A stretch of 64,000 nt of DNA from Zhengitettix transpicula (GCA_037074705.1 CM073590.1:37533895-37597894), one strand, 5' to 3'; shown: positions 46,971-60,232, counted from the first letter of the stretch. The notes: a model not told the origin generated them from the letters alone. Translations and numbers: made by a program.

Positions 46971-47902
46971 TTATTATGTATATAAATTTTCCTGACGTAT
47001 CACAAAGCAACTTAGAGACTTGTACTTTAACAAATGTATTTTTCCAAGCTCCAATTCCTTTTTTGATATTATTTTTTTAAAATTATAGTGGTGTTTTATG
47101 AAGTATGTGGAGATATTTACGATTCCTTAACAAATTACAACAGTGAAAGTTCAAACCGCTGGTCTTAAGAAAAATTATATGATTCTTGAAATTAAAACTT
47201 CCTCCTATCTGAAATTGATTTTTCAAAAAAATTGTTTCCCAATTTTTACGGAATTAATTACTATTGGTGAATAGGACTCTTATAGTCTTTAAAGAAGTCT
47301 ACAGTTTAACACTTACAGTCTGCGATTTATTTATTAAAAAATCGAGGGTTTTTATTTATATGGCATCCTCAGAATCACATACAGATTTGTAAGAATTATC
47401 TCAATATTACCTATCTAATTTTCTGAACAATATTGTTCTTTTTAGTTAAATAATTAAAGTTATTCTTCTTTTTTAAGGAAATAATGACTCGATGTTTCGC
47501 TCGTTACACTGTAAGCTTTTCTTTTACATTGCAAATAAAGTTTGAGTCTTCTGTATTTATGGTGCAAGATTATCAAGTTCAACCACCCAGCATAATCTTA
47601 AAAGCGAGTACCTTGTTTTTGTTTCGGGAGTAAAAATTATTCGAGGAGGTTAGATAACAGTTAATTTATACATTCCGTATTAAGTTATGATTTTCCTGCC
47701 TCTGCATTAATTTTATAGAAGGGAAAATGTTTATGCGACAATAAACAAGGATAACTTTCCTGTTGTTGCAGAAGACTGAGATCGCTCAGGCACAATGTCG
47801 GCTCCGTTTTTAAATTTAGGCTGTTCGCCCGTGGTTATCGAGTTTAAAGCATGTGAGAGGTTTTTGTGTTTGTTGAACTGCTACTGTTGCGTACTTCAGC
47901 AG

Positions 47903-48050
47903 GATGGGCATGCAGCTTCCCGCCGCTTGGCAAGGAATGCCGGGCCAGCCGCAAATTCCAGCCGCAGCTCAGCAGATGGCAGCCGCTGCGCAAGGGGCAG
48001 CCATGCAGCAGCCGGGCGGCATGATGGCCTACCCAATGCAACAATTTCAG
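47903..48050 (+). CDS. Rox8: TIA1/TIAR-type protein, Ala/Gln/Met-rich tail exon
   Basis: One base completes the Gly codon from the previous exon, then MGMQLPAAWQGMPGQPQI, PAAAQQMAAAAQGAAMQQ, PGGMMAYPMQQFQ. It continues the prion-like tail. The acceptor is a tandem NAGNAG (CAGCAG): start at 47903 gives Gly-Met, start at 47900 gives Gly-Arg-Met, both in frame. It ends on a codon boundary at CAG|GTACTA, a weak donor. If this intron is retained, translation adds VLTHIVHRKFKADSYIP and stops at 48102-48104. GC content and codon use match the exon at 43532. Confidence 0.92.
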
Positions 48051-50072
48051 GTACTAACTCACATCGTACACCGTAAATTTAAGGCCGACTCGTATATTCC
48101 CTAAAAGAAAATTAAAAGTTGCTCTGTTACGAACGATAAGAATTCATTACAAATCATTTAAACTATCTTCTTGCAGAGTTCGAATGAATAAATCTCTCAT
48201 TATCGGAGTTATTAAATTCAGTTGGTGGTTATCTATCCAAAATGTCTGGTAATTCAAGATAGGATCCCTGTAATAATTCTATACCACCCCCGGCATAAAT
48301 ACCAGACCTTTCAATTGATACATTAAAAAAAAGTCGCGGAAGAACCCTTAAAAAAAATTACCAGATATGAAAAAATTAGAAAAAAGTTAACGGACGTCAC
48401 TCGCCGTCAGCTTAAACTTTATTTTAAACAATGAGTCTAGTTGTCGTCAACTGTATAAACTTTAATCATGTTAAGGAATGTGTAACGAAAACTATAGTTT
48501 ACTGTATTTAAATTTTAAATGTCGGAACCCTACTTAGTTTCGGATGTTATGTGGATATTAATTAGTATGCTTTGTTATGAGTAGTTACAATGCTCTTTAA
48601 TATTTTGTTCCAAAACTACGAGAGCACGCAGCTAAATACGGTTTCATTTGTTCCATTCAACAACACTCCAAGTTTCAATTCTATTCAACATTAATCCGCT
48701 ATGAGTCTTTGAGGATTAAAATTTTCACTTTCATGAAACGTAGGTATGTCATTCTGGAATAAACTCTCTTAGATTCAAAAGTATGAGAAACGTTAAAGCA
48801 ATTAGGTCCTTTAAAGACTGTATTGACGCAATATTATGAACGTGATTTAGGAGGCGTATGTCAAGCCAATTAGATTAGATCGCGTGAAATATTTCATTAA
48901 TGACTTAAAATTACTATTATTAGCGAAAATGTCTGCTACACAAGCAATTTTTACCAATTCTTACATATTCCGAGTCAAGTTCTAAATAAAACGTTGTAAG
49001 GCGGGGCATTAATTCTAGTTTGTTGTGTGTCTACCAAAAACATTAGATTTATCGCGGGTATAAACCTAAATAATGTAGTAAAAACACACCTAAAAAATAT
49101 TTTAAGAATAGAAAAGAAATTACTTACATGCGGACATTCGAAGACATTTTGAGATAAACTATTGTTGTACTGTAGCTGAGAATGCATGCTTTACTATTTT
49201 TTTTCTATACAGTAGAATATTTTGTATTGTTCGTTAATGTTAGTTTTAATATTACATTACGTTAGGCCATTAAATAAACTGCATTACCATAAACCTAAAA
49301 TAAAATACTACTTGCTTACATTCACCAATGAATTCCAGAATGTAGCATAAATCATACTATGAAGTTCATATTAGCATTTAAAAATTCGTTTATAAGTCTA
49401 TTTGAAATTGAACTATGTTCTTTATTAAATAACTGTACCATAAAATTGAAAACAATATATTTTAATGGCCTTTTATTTTAGTGAGTCGTAAAATGAAGTC
49501 ATGTGGTAACAATCGTTACTTCGTGACCGTAATTATTTCTGCATTTTGAAGCAAGTTATTGCATTGTTCCTGTTGTAATCTTGTATCCTGTTATGAATCA
49601 TTCGGAATGAAAGAGACTGAGTGGATGGGTGGCATGGTTTGGCTCCTTTAACTACTCTGTATTTGTTTTTGAACAATTATAAATTATTTTGTTCTTAAAT
49701 ATTGCATGAAAAAGTTTTCTTCAGCATGCAGTCTTGAGCAACAAGTAGTAGAACTCATTCAACAGTTTAACTTCAGGGAGAGTAAAAGTTTTGTTTCAAC
49801 CACAGCAACAGTTTGTTTTCAACATTAAAGTCAATGTGTTCATTACAAATTAAAATTGTTTTCTAAATTACAAAAAGGAACTTCTTAAACGTAAAACATA
49901 TTTCCGAGATAAATCCCTGCATTTTTCTAAAATGAATAAGTACTGCTAATTGCCTACATGATGGGAACGTATTATTACTGTTGATATTTAGTGATGCACA
50001 TAGCATGGAATTTCCGTGACCTTTTAAGTTTGGGGCGAATCCTCGTACTAAAGCGGGTTATCTTTCTTTCAG
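48051..50072 (+). other. Rox8: 2.0-kb last intron
   Basis: From the weak donor GTACTAACTC to the strong acceptor TTATCTTTCTTTCAG. AT-rich, with no mobile-element signature that I recognise and no coding frame beyond the short read-through after 48050. Confidence 0.85.
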
Positions 50073-50081
50073 GCACAGTGA
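50073..50081 (+). CDS. Rox8: TIA1/TIAR-type protein, terminal coding exon (Ala-Gln-stop)
   Basis: GCACAGTGA after the excellent acceptor TATCTTTCTTTCAG. It joins in phase 0 to ...YPMQQFQ and gives ...YPMQQFQAQ-stop, so only two residues and the stop are encoded here and the rest of the exon is 3'UTR. The call rests on phase, acceptor strength and a sensible C-terminus; there is no sequence conservation to lean on over nine bases. Confidence 0.8.
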   Translation, partial: AQ

Positions 50082-50339
50082 TATGCATAAGATTCGTAAC
50101 CTGCAGTCTGCTCCCTCACCAGGCCACCACGCTCGATTTATATATATATATATAAAAAAAATCAAGTGATACTCAACCATTTTTTATACGAGTACTAACA
50201 GATATACGTAACTATTGGAGCATCACACATGCACAACGATCAACGCCAGGCCTGTCTGCGAGTATATTTGTTATTTCAGAGAGACAGCAGGCTGGCGTCT
50301 TCTATAAGCACTCCTTGACCAAAAAATAATAATAATAAT

Positions 50340-50400
50340 AAATCCTCGTATCGGTAGCCGTGATCGCTGCTCATAACTGCTGTTCAAATCCATCCATTTC
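50340..50400 (+). repeat. Possible decayed tRNA-like SINE head
   Basis: TCGGTAGCCGTGATCGCTGC followed by TGTTCAAATCC resembles weak A and B boxes, next to an (ATA)n run. Too decayed to be sure. Confidence 0.3.
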
Positions 50401-53400
50401 CAAGGGGAAAATCAGAATTCAAGTTGGAAACACTGTTACGTTAACATAGACACTTGGTGATCTCAGCACAACCTCTACGACGTGGTTTCTATTCAAACAC
50501 CACCTCGTAAATGGCATCGTCATCTTCCAGAGAAACAGTACGGTTGCCGCCATATTTGACTGATTCCAATTAACAGATCTCTTGGGCTAATTTTTAAGCA
50601 TCGTTAAAGGGACAATAATTGCGCTCTGTAGAACGGTGTCATTTTATTAGAAACTTCCGCGAGAAATGACGGAGCCGACTAAATTTATACCTACACAAAT
50701 GATGCCTTATGATGGTTATATCAATCAAGACTGTATATCTAAAAAATGTGACGCGAATTAACTGTTTGTTAAGCTTTCTTTTTAATAAGAGCCTTTATTA
50801 CCAATTCAGGGAGAATGAAGTTCCACAAACATTGTTTGATTCTCGAGTTCTTTGTATGAATTTTATACGAATTATGAAGGCGACCTCTTTATCGTAGACG
50901 ATATCAACAGATTTATTTTTGGACATATTTTGTATACTAGAATCACAAAAGCAATCGATGTAAACTGCCGTTATTTTTGTGACATAACAAGGGTTTCATA
51001 TTAAAAGCTTCCGGTCAGAACGAATCATCTTATAATTTTTTTTCCTCGCTATTGAAAATTCAGCGTAATTATTGTCTTTTTCTCGAATAAGATATTTTAC
51101 TACGTGTTTTTTGCAACGGCCAATATGAATAGTCAAATATGGTGGCCGTGCACACTTAACTGTCTGTAACTGTAGATGTTAAACTGAAATGCTAGTCCTA
51201 GATGATAAATTTGTACAAATTGGCATTTAGAATTAAAAATAACATATGCAAAAAAGAAATGGCAAACGTTCCACGTAGGGTGTGCATATGATTCTGCCTT
51301 TAAGAAAGGGCACTCAGAATACACAAGTCTTTCACAAATTATTATATTATGTTCTTTACTGATCTTCGATTTTAATTTAACATTAGGTTGATTTTTATTC
51401 ATTTTATTTTATGGGAAATTCGGGGTTTGGAATGAATGTGCTAAGAATGAATGCTATCCTATTCTTTTCCACCATAAAAGGGAAGGAGCCATCAATATTT
51501 CCATTCCTTTAATATCAATTAACGTGTAACGGTGACTAATGATTTTAAATTTCAGAGATACGCTTATTTTCTTTAGGAATGCACTAATTATTTTTAACAC
51601 CTATGCATTGATGTTATTATTATTATTGTATGCATTGCGAAAATCGTGTGGTTTTTAAGTTTATATATTTCGTTAAAGGAACAAAATGTATTTCCGTATT
51701 TAATGACAAGAAAAATGAATTAAATGAAGAATTATTTTAACATTACATTTTACGAACAACTTAAGTAACAATTTCTGACGTAATAAATGGTGCCCTCTTA
51801 ATGAATTCATTCTCTTACATATATTTATAACAAGGAAATTAATGCATTCCTATTAGAATATACGAAATATAAAGATTTACTAGAAAATAAAATATAGAAT
51901 AATTTTATTTTGATATATTTTTACAATGCTTACTGTATGCACATCTAGAGTATCAATGACATTTAATCTGTTTTAACGCTTCTACATTGTTTAATGCAGC
52001 ATATTTTTAGTGAATTCCGATATAAGCGAAATTAGATAAGGATTATAAATTAGTAAAATGTTTATTAAAACTGCCAAATATATTTGAGAATATTTACTCC
52101 ACAGTTTATATTCTTTTAAAAGTACAATTAGAATTGAGAAAGACATTTTACTTTGGTAACCCAACAATAATTATATGCATTTATCCTGAAAAACAATTAT
52201 GGTTACTGCATAATTTTTTAAGGTTGAGACTTTATTTTCGAAACATGATTCTTTGTTTCAGTAAAGAGAACGAAATTAAATGTTCTAATTTTTGAGAATC
52301 ATATAGAAATTTATATTATTTTTAAGAATTTTATAAAATATATGTAATTTGAATTAGGTATATTATATTTTTAAAATGACAGTTATACTATAAAGATTTA
52401 TTCGCGATTGTAATTCTTGCCTGGATAACTTAGATTTCACTTGTAATTTTATAATGATATTTTCCCAGTAACCTGCCTTTCAAATGCTACAATATTTTAT
52501 TGCAGTCTCCGAATTTGTAGTTTTTCCCATAAGAAATATTGGATTATTTCCGAGCAATCGTTCCATTGCCTCAGAGGCAGCAAGTATGCACGGGTTAACG
52601 CTAATATTTCGTACTTCCTAATTTTAAGTATTGATTAAACTTAGCTACGTTTAGACATTACTATGTTATTTACAGCTCGTGCATACTGGCTCACACCAAC
52701 GTTCCTTCTATTCTTTATTTATGCCTACGCGGAACTTCGCTACTCGGCGCACAGAGTTTCCGCGGTGTCAAAACAGTTGCTGAATTTCATTGTTGTTTAA
52801 ATTGAAAAACCAAATAATTAAATTAGTAATGAAACAGAACTATAGTTACTATGGCAGTCAGTGTACGAGTTATCTATACTTTCCGTAAATTCATTAAATA
52901 GAATTTTAACCGTGTAAAGTGCCGCTTTGGACCCTTTGTAATTTTGGGAGGATAACAATTTTTTTTACATTTCTATGTTTTTACTGCGACCTATTATAAG
53001 CTCACTCATACTTGGGTAATGTCTGAAATGTAAAATTCTGTGCGCCAGAGAATTTGCGCGAACTTTGAGGGAACTTTGGCTGAGATTCATGTTGTGGCTC
53101 TTTCCTTCCCCAAGTCCACCTTACCCAGGAAAGTGATTCCCGTGTACCTGTCTGAACCATGGTGTTTGTGGCAGCTAGCAGACGACGACTGGCTAGCACC
53201 CAGTCTCCTAGTCTGATGGTAAAGGCGCCGCAACCGACCTGTGTGAGTGTCCAAGCCGCCGTCGACGGGCTCCCGACAGAACAAGACCGAAACTCTTGCA
53301 TGTTATTCTTCACTTCATTTTTCTGTTATGATTTATTAAAAAAAAACAGCAGAAATGCAAACTAACATAGAAAGAATCTGTGCACTGATTTTTTTTGTAT

Positions 53401-56400
53401 AGTAGCTTATGAGGTGACTGGGTAAAGTTTTAAAAGAAACTGAAGATTGCCCGAATGAATCTCATACAATATAGAAGAGTGTGTTGGAAACACAGGAATC
53501 GTTTCACTAGTGAAAAGCAAAGAGTGAAGAACTATTCTTTGTCATATATTTAAAAAAAAGCACTATATTAATATAATCTAGAAAAATGACATGTGTGAGT
53601 CGTAAAGAGTTAAAAAATTGGGTGGGGGCTTATTTTCATAGTACTGAGAAGTGTGGATAACATGGTTCATGTGTAATTGTTAAATGATAAGGGAATAACA
53701 TAAAGGGAAGCAATCCCTTTAAATATGTACAAAGTTCTGTGTAGCTATCAGAGACAATTACCCAATGTAGATTATAGCAAACCTCACCCTAGGTTATAAA
53801 AATGAAATGTTGAGAGAGCTAAGCATCTCTCGGAGTTTGGTTGTTGCTGATTAAAATGCAAAATACCAAAAATAGAATAAGTAACTATGCTAGTTACTTG
53901 TAGACTAGATTTTAAATGTAGTGTTGATAATTAGGAATATGTAACCCAATGTTATAATTGTATCCGCCATGAAAAAAAAACACAAAAGAATATTTGCATT
54001 GAATGGTAAGCTGAGGTGTCTAATCCACAGTATATGAGGGAATTTTATATATATTTAAGAAAGATAACCAGTGAAATACCAATATATATTATATAACATG
54101 ACGATGGAATATAGGTATAAATTTAGATAAATTTAGTGTTGTTTTTAGAAGGCCATTTTAACAAATTGGCATAGTGAAAAAATAGTGCTAGTCAAAATAG
54201 AAACTTGGAATGGTTTGTATATAATTGAGGATAGCATTGTTGATTCCCTCTGCTTGTTTACGATTTGCCATCTCAGCTGCCAAATATAATATAGCCTGCG
54301 TAAGAAATTATATGTAACGCCCTTCCAGAAATTCTCCCGCTGTCCTCCTGTGTTCGTCACTGCAAAATACTTGACAACGGCTTCGCACTAAAAATGCAAA
54401 TTTTTAATCCTCTAAAAAAAATTAAAGATAATGGAAGACAGTTGAGCAAGTTCATGCTAATCCCCATTCGTGTTAGAATTATTAGGTGATCCCCTAAGTC
54501 TTCATAGTATACAGATTAACAAAGTCATACATAATTCAAGAACGGAGTTTATAGTGCGAGGCAATTTCTCAACTCTTTTGCGGTGCCAACTACTACTAAC
54601 ACCACCAATATCAAATTAGCCACTGGGCTTGTGCAAAATTATTTATGAAATGTTATTTAATATTAGTAAAACAAATCCGTTTGGGTTATAAACAGGTATA
54701 GTGAAATACAATCTGGAAAATATTATTGTATTAGCATATACTGTTAAGAAGTACGAGCATGCCGCCATTATATGCTTGTACTGAAGCTCTATTCAAAGAG
54801 TGAGATTGACTTCCAAACTCACGTAAATTAAAATGTAATTGAAAATATTTTCAATCGTGGATGGCAAAGATTCACAGATTTAATGAAGAAGCACAGCATT
54901 CATATAATTTTATACATAAAAATGTAATTAGAATATAGCAAGATTTGCTGTTTTTATTTTTAAAAGGAATTCAGATGAAGATTTATTACAACACGCATGA
55001 ATGCATACGATGTTTTAATTCAATTTTGAATTTTTAAAGAAAGATATATAAAGAATTTAATTTACTATCAAATCTTAGTTACACAATGATAGATTTATAA
55101 ATACTAACTTTATTGCAAGTTAAAAATGCAATGCTCCAATTTGATATATTTGCAAATATTTTGTAATAATTAGTTTTTTATTTTGTACAAAGTGACTATT
55201 TTTGTTATATATTTAAATCAAAGTATCTTTAAGAGATTTAGGAGAGGTAATATACAGAAACACTACAAATATTTGCAGCGCATTAAACGGAAGAGGTTTC
55301 GAATTATTTTATAAAAAATATTTCACCAAAATGTTGCCCTATGCCCAGAGTGGTGATTCGTGTTATGTATGCTCTCTCCCCACAATACCCTCCCATGTTC
55401 TCTCAAATGTTGTTTAAAATGTTTCATTAATGGATTTCCTGTTTGTTTATCCAATGTTGGTGTGTAGCGTTTATTTGCTTCAATTCATTATCACTTAAAT
55501 ACATTGCAATTTTTGAAAAGAGAGAAATGCTTATATCAAGAAGAGTTATCAATTAAATAGCCTAAAAGTGGTGCCATGAATGGTGGAGAATATTTTATAC
55601 TCTGTGAATGGAAGTGAAATGTTTTGATACAAGATTTAAAGAGTAAAAATAAACAAAAAAAACAGATAACGAGCATAAGTACTGGAGAATGCTTTATTTG
55701 ACATAAACAATGAACTGTATTTGAGGTTATGTTATTTGTAAACACAGTAATTTGCACTATAGATGTAGATGCACCCAAAATAGCAAATGTGTGTGTGTTT
55801 GTTTTTTGTGTGATGGAAGAAAGCCACGTGAATGTAAATATTAAAAATGAAAAAATATTGTGAAAAAATCCCCCTTGTGTAAGTCCTGCAGTACTAAATA
55901 GGCAAGAGAAAACTATAATTAGGAGATAATGGAACAAATTAATTATTATTAATAACCATTATCAATTGAAATTGCAACGAAATATAATGTAAACCCATGA
56001 GCTGTGAGTATCACATGCTGTAGTGTATAATTAATCGCATGTTCATTGGTAATCTGAAAGAAAAGTCCTGTAACTATCAAGTGGGGGGATGGGGAACTAT
56101 ATGAGCTTCCAGTCATGATTATGATTATATTTTTGGTACTGTTTATTCAAAAGAAAAAAATGATTAGGAAGTATTGACAATGTAAGAGTTTATTTGTGCG
56201 TACAAAATTTAAGACGCACTTTAAATTAAAAATTATTTCATTCAGCGAATATATCAAAATTGAACTCACTGAAGTCCCCCCCAATTATCGAATGCTATAT
56301 CGAGCGTACATACTTTCTCAAGCTTATTTTGCAATGCTAATGTGGCAGATGTCTTGAAGGAAATATTTCTCCTGTCATATGTGTAACATTGTCGGACGTG

Positions 56401-56926
56401 GATATAAAATGTGGTTTTTGAATACATTCTCCCACGTAAATGTTATTACATTTTTTCGTATAATGTTTATATAATTGGTGTTATATCTCTTTGACGGTAA
56501 TCGTGAACTGCAATCGATGTTGTAATTACTTTAGACCCCAAAACTGGTAAATTCGTATTCAAATTTCATACTTTAGTTGTATTTCTTGGATAAGCACAAT
56601 TTATCATCTCACAGGAGGAATGTATCTTAAGCAGGATACTACCACTGAAGGATATTGGTGACTGTTAATAAGGCATGTTGAGTTGTTATTGTTGCAGTTT
56701 GGCAAGTGAGAACAATCCGCAACCTCACCCCCTCACATATTCTCACCCTAACCCTGTATAGCAAAAGTTTTATACCAGGAAAATATATTCAACAAAATGT
56801 AATGGTTTAGTCCCATTCACTGGGGGTGAAAGAAAATTGGTATGAATATTATAACCTAAACAAGTGAACCAAAATGTAGATAGAGTGAGATGAATACCTA
56901 GATTGGTAGTGGAGAATGGAATTGAG

Positions 56927-56953
56927 AATAAAGAAAGTTATAATAAAAATAAA
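56927..56953 (+). terminator. Rox8: Cluster of three AATAAA poly(A) signals
   Basis: AATAAA at 56927-56932, 56942-56947 and 56948-56953, followed by TATGTTTCATT. Base composition changes just after this point, and a T-rich CCTTTCCTCTTCC follows. This is the best candidate for the distal end of the transcript. Cleavage would be expected at about 56965-56975. Confidence 0.45.
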
Positions 56954-58270
56954 TATGTTTCATTAACCTAGCGTCCTTTCCTCTTCCGAATATGTCCTAT
57001 AGATAATAATAAGTAAAGAGGCTCTGGCAACATTGGAGGCTCAGTCACTCGACTGGAGAATTAAAAGACGGGTTCCTTCATTTTCTTTAGATTCCGAGAG
57101 TGGACTGTATTCTCCTTCATACTCGTATTTCTGAGTATCATCACAAAGTAAGTACACTTACGAACGGAATAGCGCTGAAAATTCGCGCAAACCACTATTA
57201 AAATCGTTAGCGCCCGCAAATCTAGCAACTATCAGTTCATTAAGCTCTTAATACACACTTTCGGAAAATACAATAGCATATATTGGAAATACGTAAAATA
57301 TTCAATGTGCATTTTTGAGTTTATTTCCACCCATGCATAGACCTATCGATTTTTTTACGCCTGCGTGTCATCGTGGCGTGCTCTCATTAGGCAAATTAGC
57401 AGGCAGATAATGCTACGAGGGGACCAGCAAACCGAATAACACGGGTACACATTACCATAAGTCTGCAGCTAATACACTGAAATGCCGCACTCTGTGACAG
57501 AACATTGCCGCGGTTTTTCCAGCTAATCGCATCCTAGGAAGGGAACTGCCACTTCTTTGCGGCACCGTAAACATAAAGCACCGCGATATTTTTTAACTTT
57601 TGTCCTCAGGCACTCGTTCTCCCAAAACAGTTTCGGCTAACAAATGCAAAGTCTGAAATACCTTGCGATCTGTAATACTGTGCACGTAAAAATATCCAAG
57701 AAAAAATATATATTCACAACTTCAAATATTGCCGAAAAATTTCAGAGTGTAATTTATATTAAGTTTTACTTTCGGATTTAATTTTTTAATAAAGTCTCGG
57801 TATTTTTCTATGTAGATGATTTAAGCGACTTTCCTTTAATATGATGGAAGAAGACGGATACGCGGGTCACAAGTAAAATTGTGCCACAGGTCAAAAGGAT
57901 TGTTTATAAATTATATAATAATTTGTTTTTATATTATTTAATTATTGGCGTCGTTCTACGACGGAACCAGGTAAGTAATTAGAAAAACTGATTCTGGAAG
58001 CAAGCATTCATGTAAGTACCTATTTTAAGAAAACCCATTATTAGGTGCCTGAAGAGCGATGAGTATATTTTCCCAACAATTAAATTTTATTTAAATGTTA
58101 TTTAACTAACACAATAACACTAGATCAATTTTAAACACATTATCTAGTTTATAAACATGAATAAAATGAAATTTTCAGTGTTGTATTGTACAAATCAATC
58201 GTCCGTTAAAAACTGTTAAAAAATATAATTTTCAATTACAAAGGTACAATTAAAACTTTTAAGGTTTTCT

Positions 58271-58838
58271 GAAAAAGAAAGATAGCCAATTCAGACAAAA
58301 AGTGATAATATAAACACCACACAAAGTTTCTGGGATCCTTGTCCCTTTTCTCAGGTCCGAAGAAGAGCCTAGAGCGACACAACTGCACATGTCAGCTTAC
58401 AAACTACAAAAGCAACGACAATGGGAGAGCCGAAGGGTTAGCGTAACAATAAGGGTGCAACTACAATGGGAAACAGAAGTTTTAGCGTAATAATAAGGGA
58501 TCATATCAAGTATTGAGTTTCATAGTGTCTGTTTGTAAATTAATAGCTGTGATATTTTATTTAATGTGAAGCATCTCTGATATGAGTCTGAAATTGTACC
58601 TGGTGTCAATGTCTAAAATCTTAACATTTTGCCAATCAAATGTATGTTTAGAATTGATACGTTTGGATACTACAGATTGTTTATCAATGGGAAGTTTGAT
58701 ATTAGACATAGGTTCCTTGATACGTGCATTAAGGGAACGTTTTGTTTGCCCTATGTAGTAGGAATTACAATTATAGCAAGAGATTTTTTCAACAACACAA
58801 GGTTTGCTGTAGGTGCCAAGAGGGTCCGTTAAATTTTA
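58271..58838 (-). mobile_element. Penelope-like element, copy 3 (3' end only)
   Basis: Minus-strand copy of the PLE 3' part: from about 58838 the GIY-YIG region (NCNSYYIGQTKRSLNARI, around 58770-58710), then the noncoding tail, then the terminus at TTGTCTGAATTGGCTATC (58299-58282). Everything upstream of the nuclease is missing, a 5' truncation typical of retroelements. It has one copy of the tail unit that is duplicated in copy 1, and substitutions show it is an independent insertion. Confidence 0.85.
58324..58355 (-). ncRNA. Hammerhead-like motif, PLE copy 3
   Basis: On the minus strand: CCTGAGAAAA, stem-loop GGGACAAGGATCCC (4-bp stem GGGA/TCCC, loop CAAGGA), then AGAAAC. It best shows the stem II of this PLE family. 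GAAAC is intact, and the CTGANGA box is CTGAGAA. Confidence 0.45.
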
Positions 58839-59199
58839 TTTATAGAAGGCAAAAAAAAACTTCATGCATATGTACTAATTCATTTTCTATACCAATTTTC
58901 TGACCGCTAGAGAAAAATATTCTCGAGATTTTTGCTGGTCAAGATAGATTATTTATACCTCGAAGCGTTTACAAGAAAAATACCCATCATTGAGAAGGGT
59001 CAAATTCATAGAGGTTCCGTAATAGACCGAGGCAAACTTTCTTTACTTCCGGAGTTCGATGGTCAGGTTCGTATTCCGATCTTTGCCAAATAAAGTATGG
59101 CAAAATAACAGTAATATTTCTATTATGATGATGCGAGTAGCGAATTGTGAGTATTCATTAGTTTTTCATGGTGCAGAGAGTTATTTTAAAAATTAGTTT

Positions 59200-59630
59200 T
59201 GTCTTTTTTAGTGATAAGATACATAAAGCGTTTTTCGCTTTAATGGATCTCCTCTTTAATAGCATAGGAGTGAATAGAAAGAGGGGATGCGGCAGTCTAG
59301 GGGCGACTAGAGCTCCATGACTATTTTAAGGACCCTTAAATGGGATTCACATAATCGTGATGCAGTGAAAATCCTAGGAAAACCAGCATAGGTAGGTCGA
59401 GCTCTTGGTACTTGTCCAACGCCCTTCCAATTATTTGTAACGCAATTTACCCCATTCCATGCCTCGACCATACACTCTATGTCTTTGACCCCGCAACGTA
59501 CACCCGTCCAAGTAAGCCTAAATGTCACGGCTTATAGGGTCCTACATTTAAAGTCCTTGGTTTGCAGCCTTGGACAAGAAACTCGCAAAGGAGCAACTTT
59601 ACCTTTACCTATAATCATTTCGTTCTCCGT
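59200..59630 (-). repeat. Unclassified interspersed repeat with hairpin tail
   Basis: On the minus strand the block begins AGGTAAAGGTAAAGTTGCTC near 59617 and ends around a small hairpin AAAGCGTTTTTCGCTTT at about 59226-59242. It is GC-richer than its flanks. The GGTAAAGGTAAAG start resembles insect SINE-like repeats I recall. There is no coding and no second copy in the window, so the assignment is a guess. Confidence 0.35.
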
Positions 59631-60186
59631 ATTTTGGTTTCGTCTTATTTTTACTTAATAAAAGTTACAGTAAACAACAAGTTTGAGAGAGTGATGAACT
59701 AAGTTTGTTATAGTTTCTAGACATTAGTTGTCTATTAAGTACATTTTAGATACGCATTGACATAATTCGGAAGCATTATGACTGCCATTGGGAATCATGA
59801 AGAGATCATGCAGTGACTGGAAAAATTCATATCATTAAAAAAGTTACATCTAACTTTTCTGGTGGAATTTCATTCGCCATTATGTTTGTCATTTCTCTGA
59901 ATAGAACTATTTCAGTTCTATGACTGAAAATTTCTGAAGACAAGGAATTGAAATTAATAAAGTAGAGTAATAACCAAGGACTTTATGACGAGAAATTATT
60001 TGAACAGAGAGAAAATTCGATTTTCAACACAGTTCCAGAAAAGTAAAAGAAACAAAGCATGAGCATTCCGTGTAAATAAATTACCCAAAAGTGGACGGTA
60101 GGTATTTAAATGAAAATTAAACGTAGAGAAAAACAAATCGTGTATAATTTGCAAAGCCTGCGTCTGATTGAAAATAATGAAAAGGA

Positions 60187-60232
60187 TTCAGACAAAAAAG
60201 TGATAATATAAATACCACACAACGTTGCTGGA
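60187..60232 (-). mobile_element. Short PLE terminus fragment
   Basis: GATTCAGACAAAAAAGTGAT and on to ACCACACAACGTTGCTGGAT matches the outer 45 bp of the PLE ends, then similarity stops inside the hammerhead-like motif. Confidence 0.75.

Larger units (their letters stand above)
43708..47902 (+). other. Rox8: 4.2-kb intron
   Basis: From GTGAGT to the tandem acceptor TTCAGCAG. It contains a T-rich run TGCTTTTTTCC at about +32, two foldbacks (43808-43975, 44020-44066), a duplicated PLE end (44699-44915), a higher-GC patch at 45360-45740 that I cannot identify, a deleted DNA transposon (46043-46696) and a palindromic repeat (46749-46970). From 46975 to 47760 nothing is recognised. Confidence 0.9.
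50082..56970 (+). other. Rox8: Probable long 3'UTR
   Basis: No further acceptor-exon pair with a sensible protein is seen after the stop. From about 53400 to 56950 the + strand is richer in G than C, contains Pumilio-like sites (TGTATATA near 54217, TGTAAATA near 55836) and no recognisable mobile element, which is how long 3'UTRs look. It ends at a cluster of AATAAA. A GC-rich stretch at 53000-53330 stands out and is unexplained. An imperfect hairpin (CGCCAGGCCTGTCT / AGACAGCAGGCTGGCG) lies at about 50243-50297. Earlier AATAAA hexamers (near 50336, 51782, 51884, 55647) allow shorter forms. The extent is inferred. Confidence 0.5.

Noticed and set aside
55536..55937. 133-codon minus-strand frame rich in Phe, Ile and Leu
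   Set aside because: Its hydrophobic look is what antisense of an A/G-rich 3'UTR gives. No membrane-protein topology or family is recognisable.
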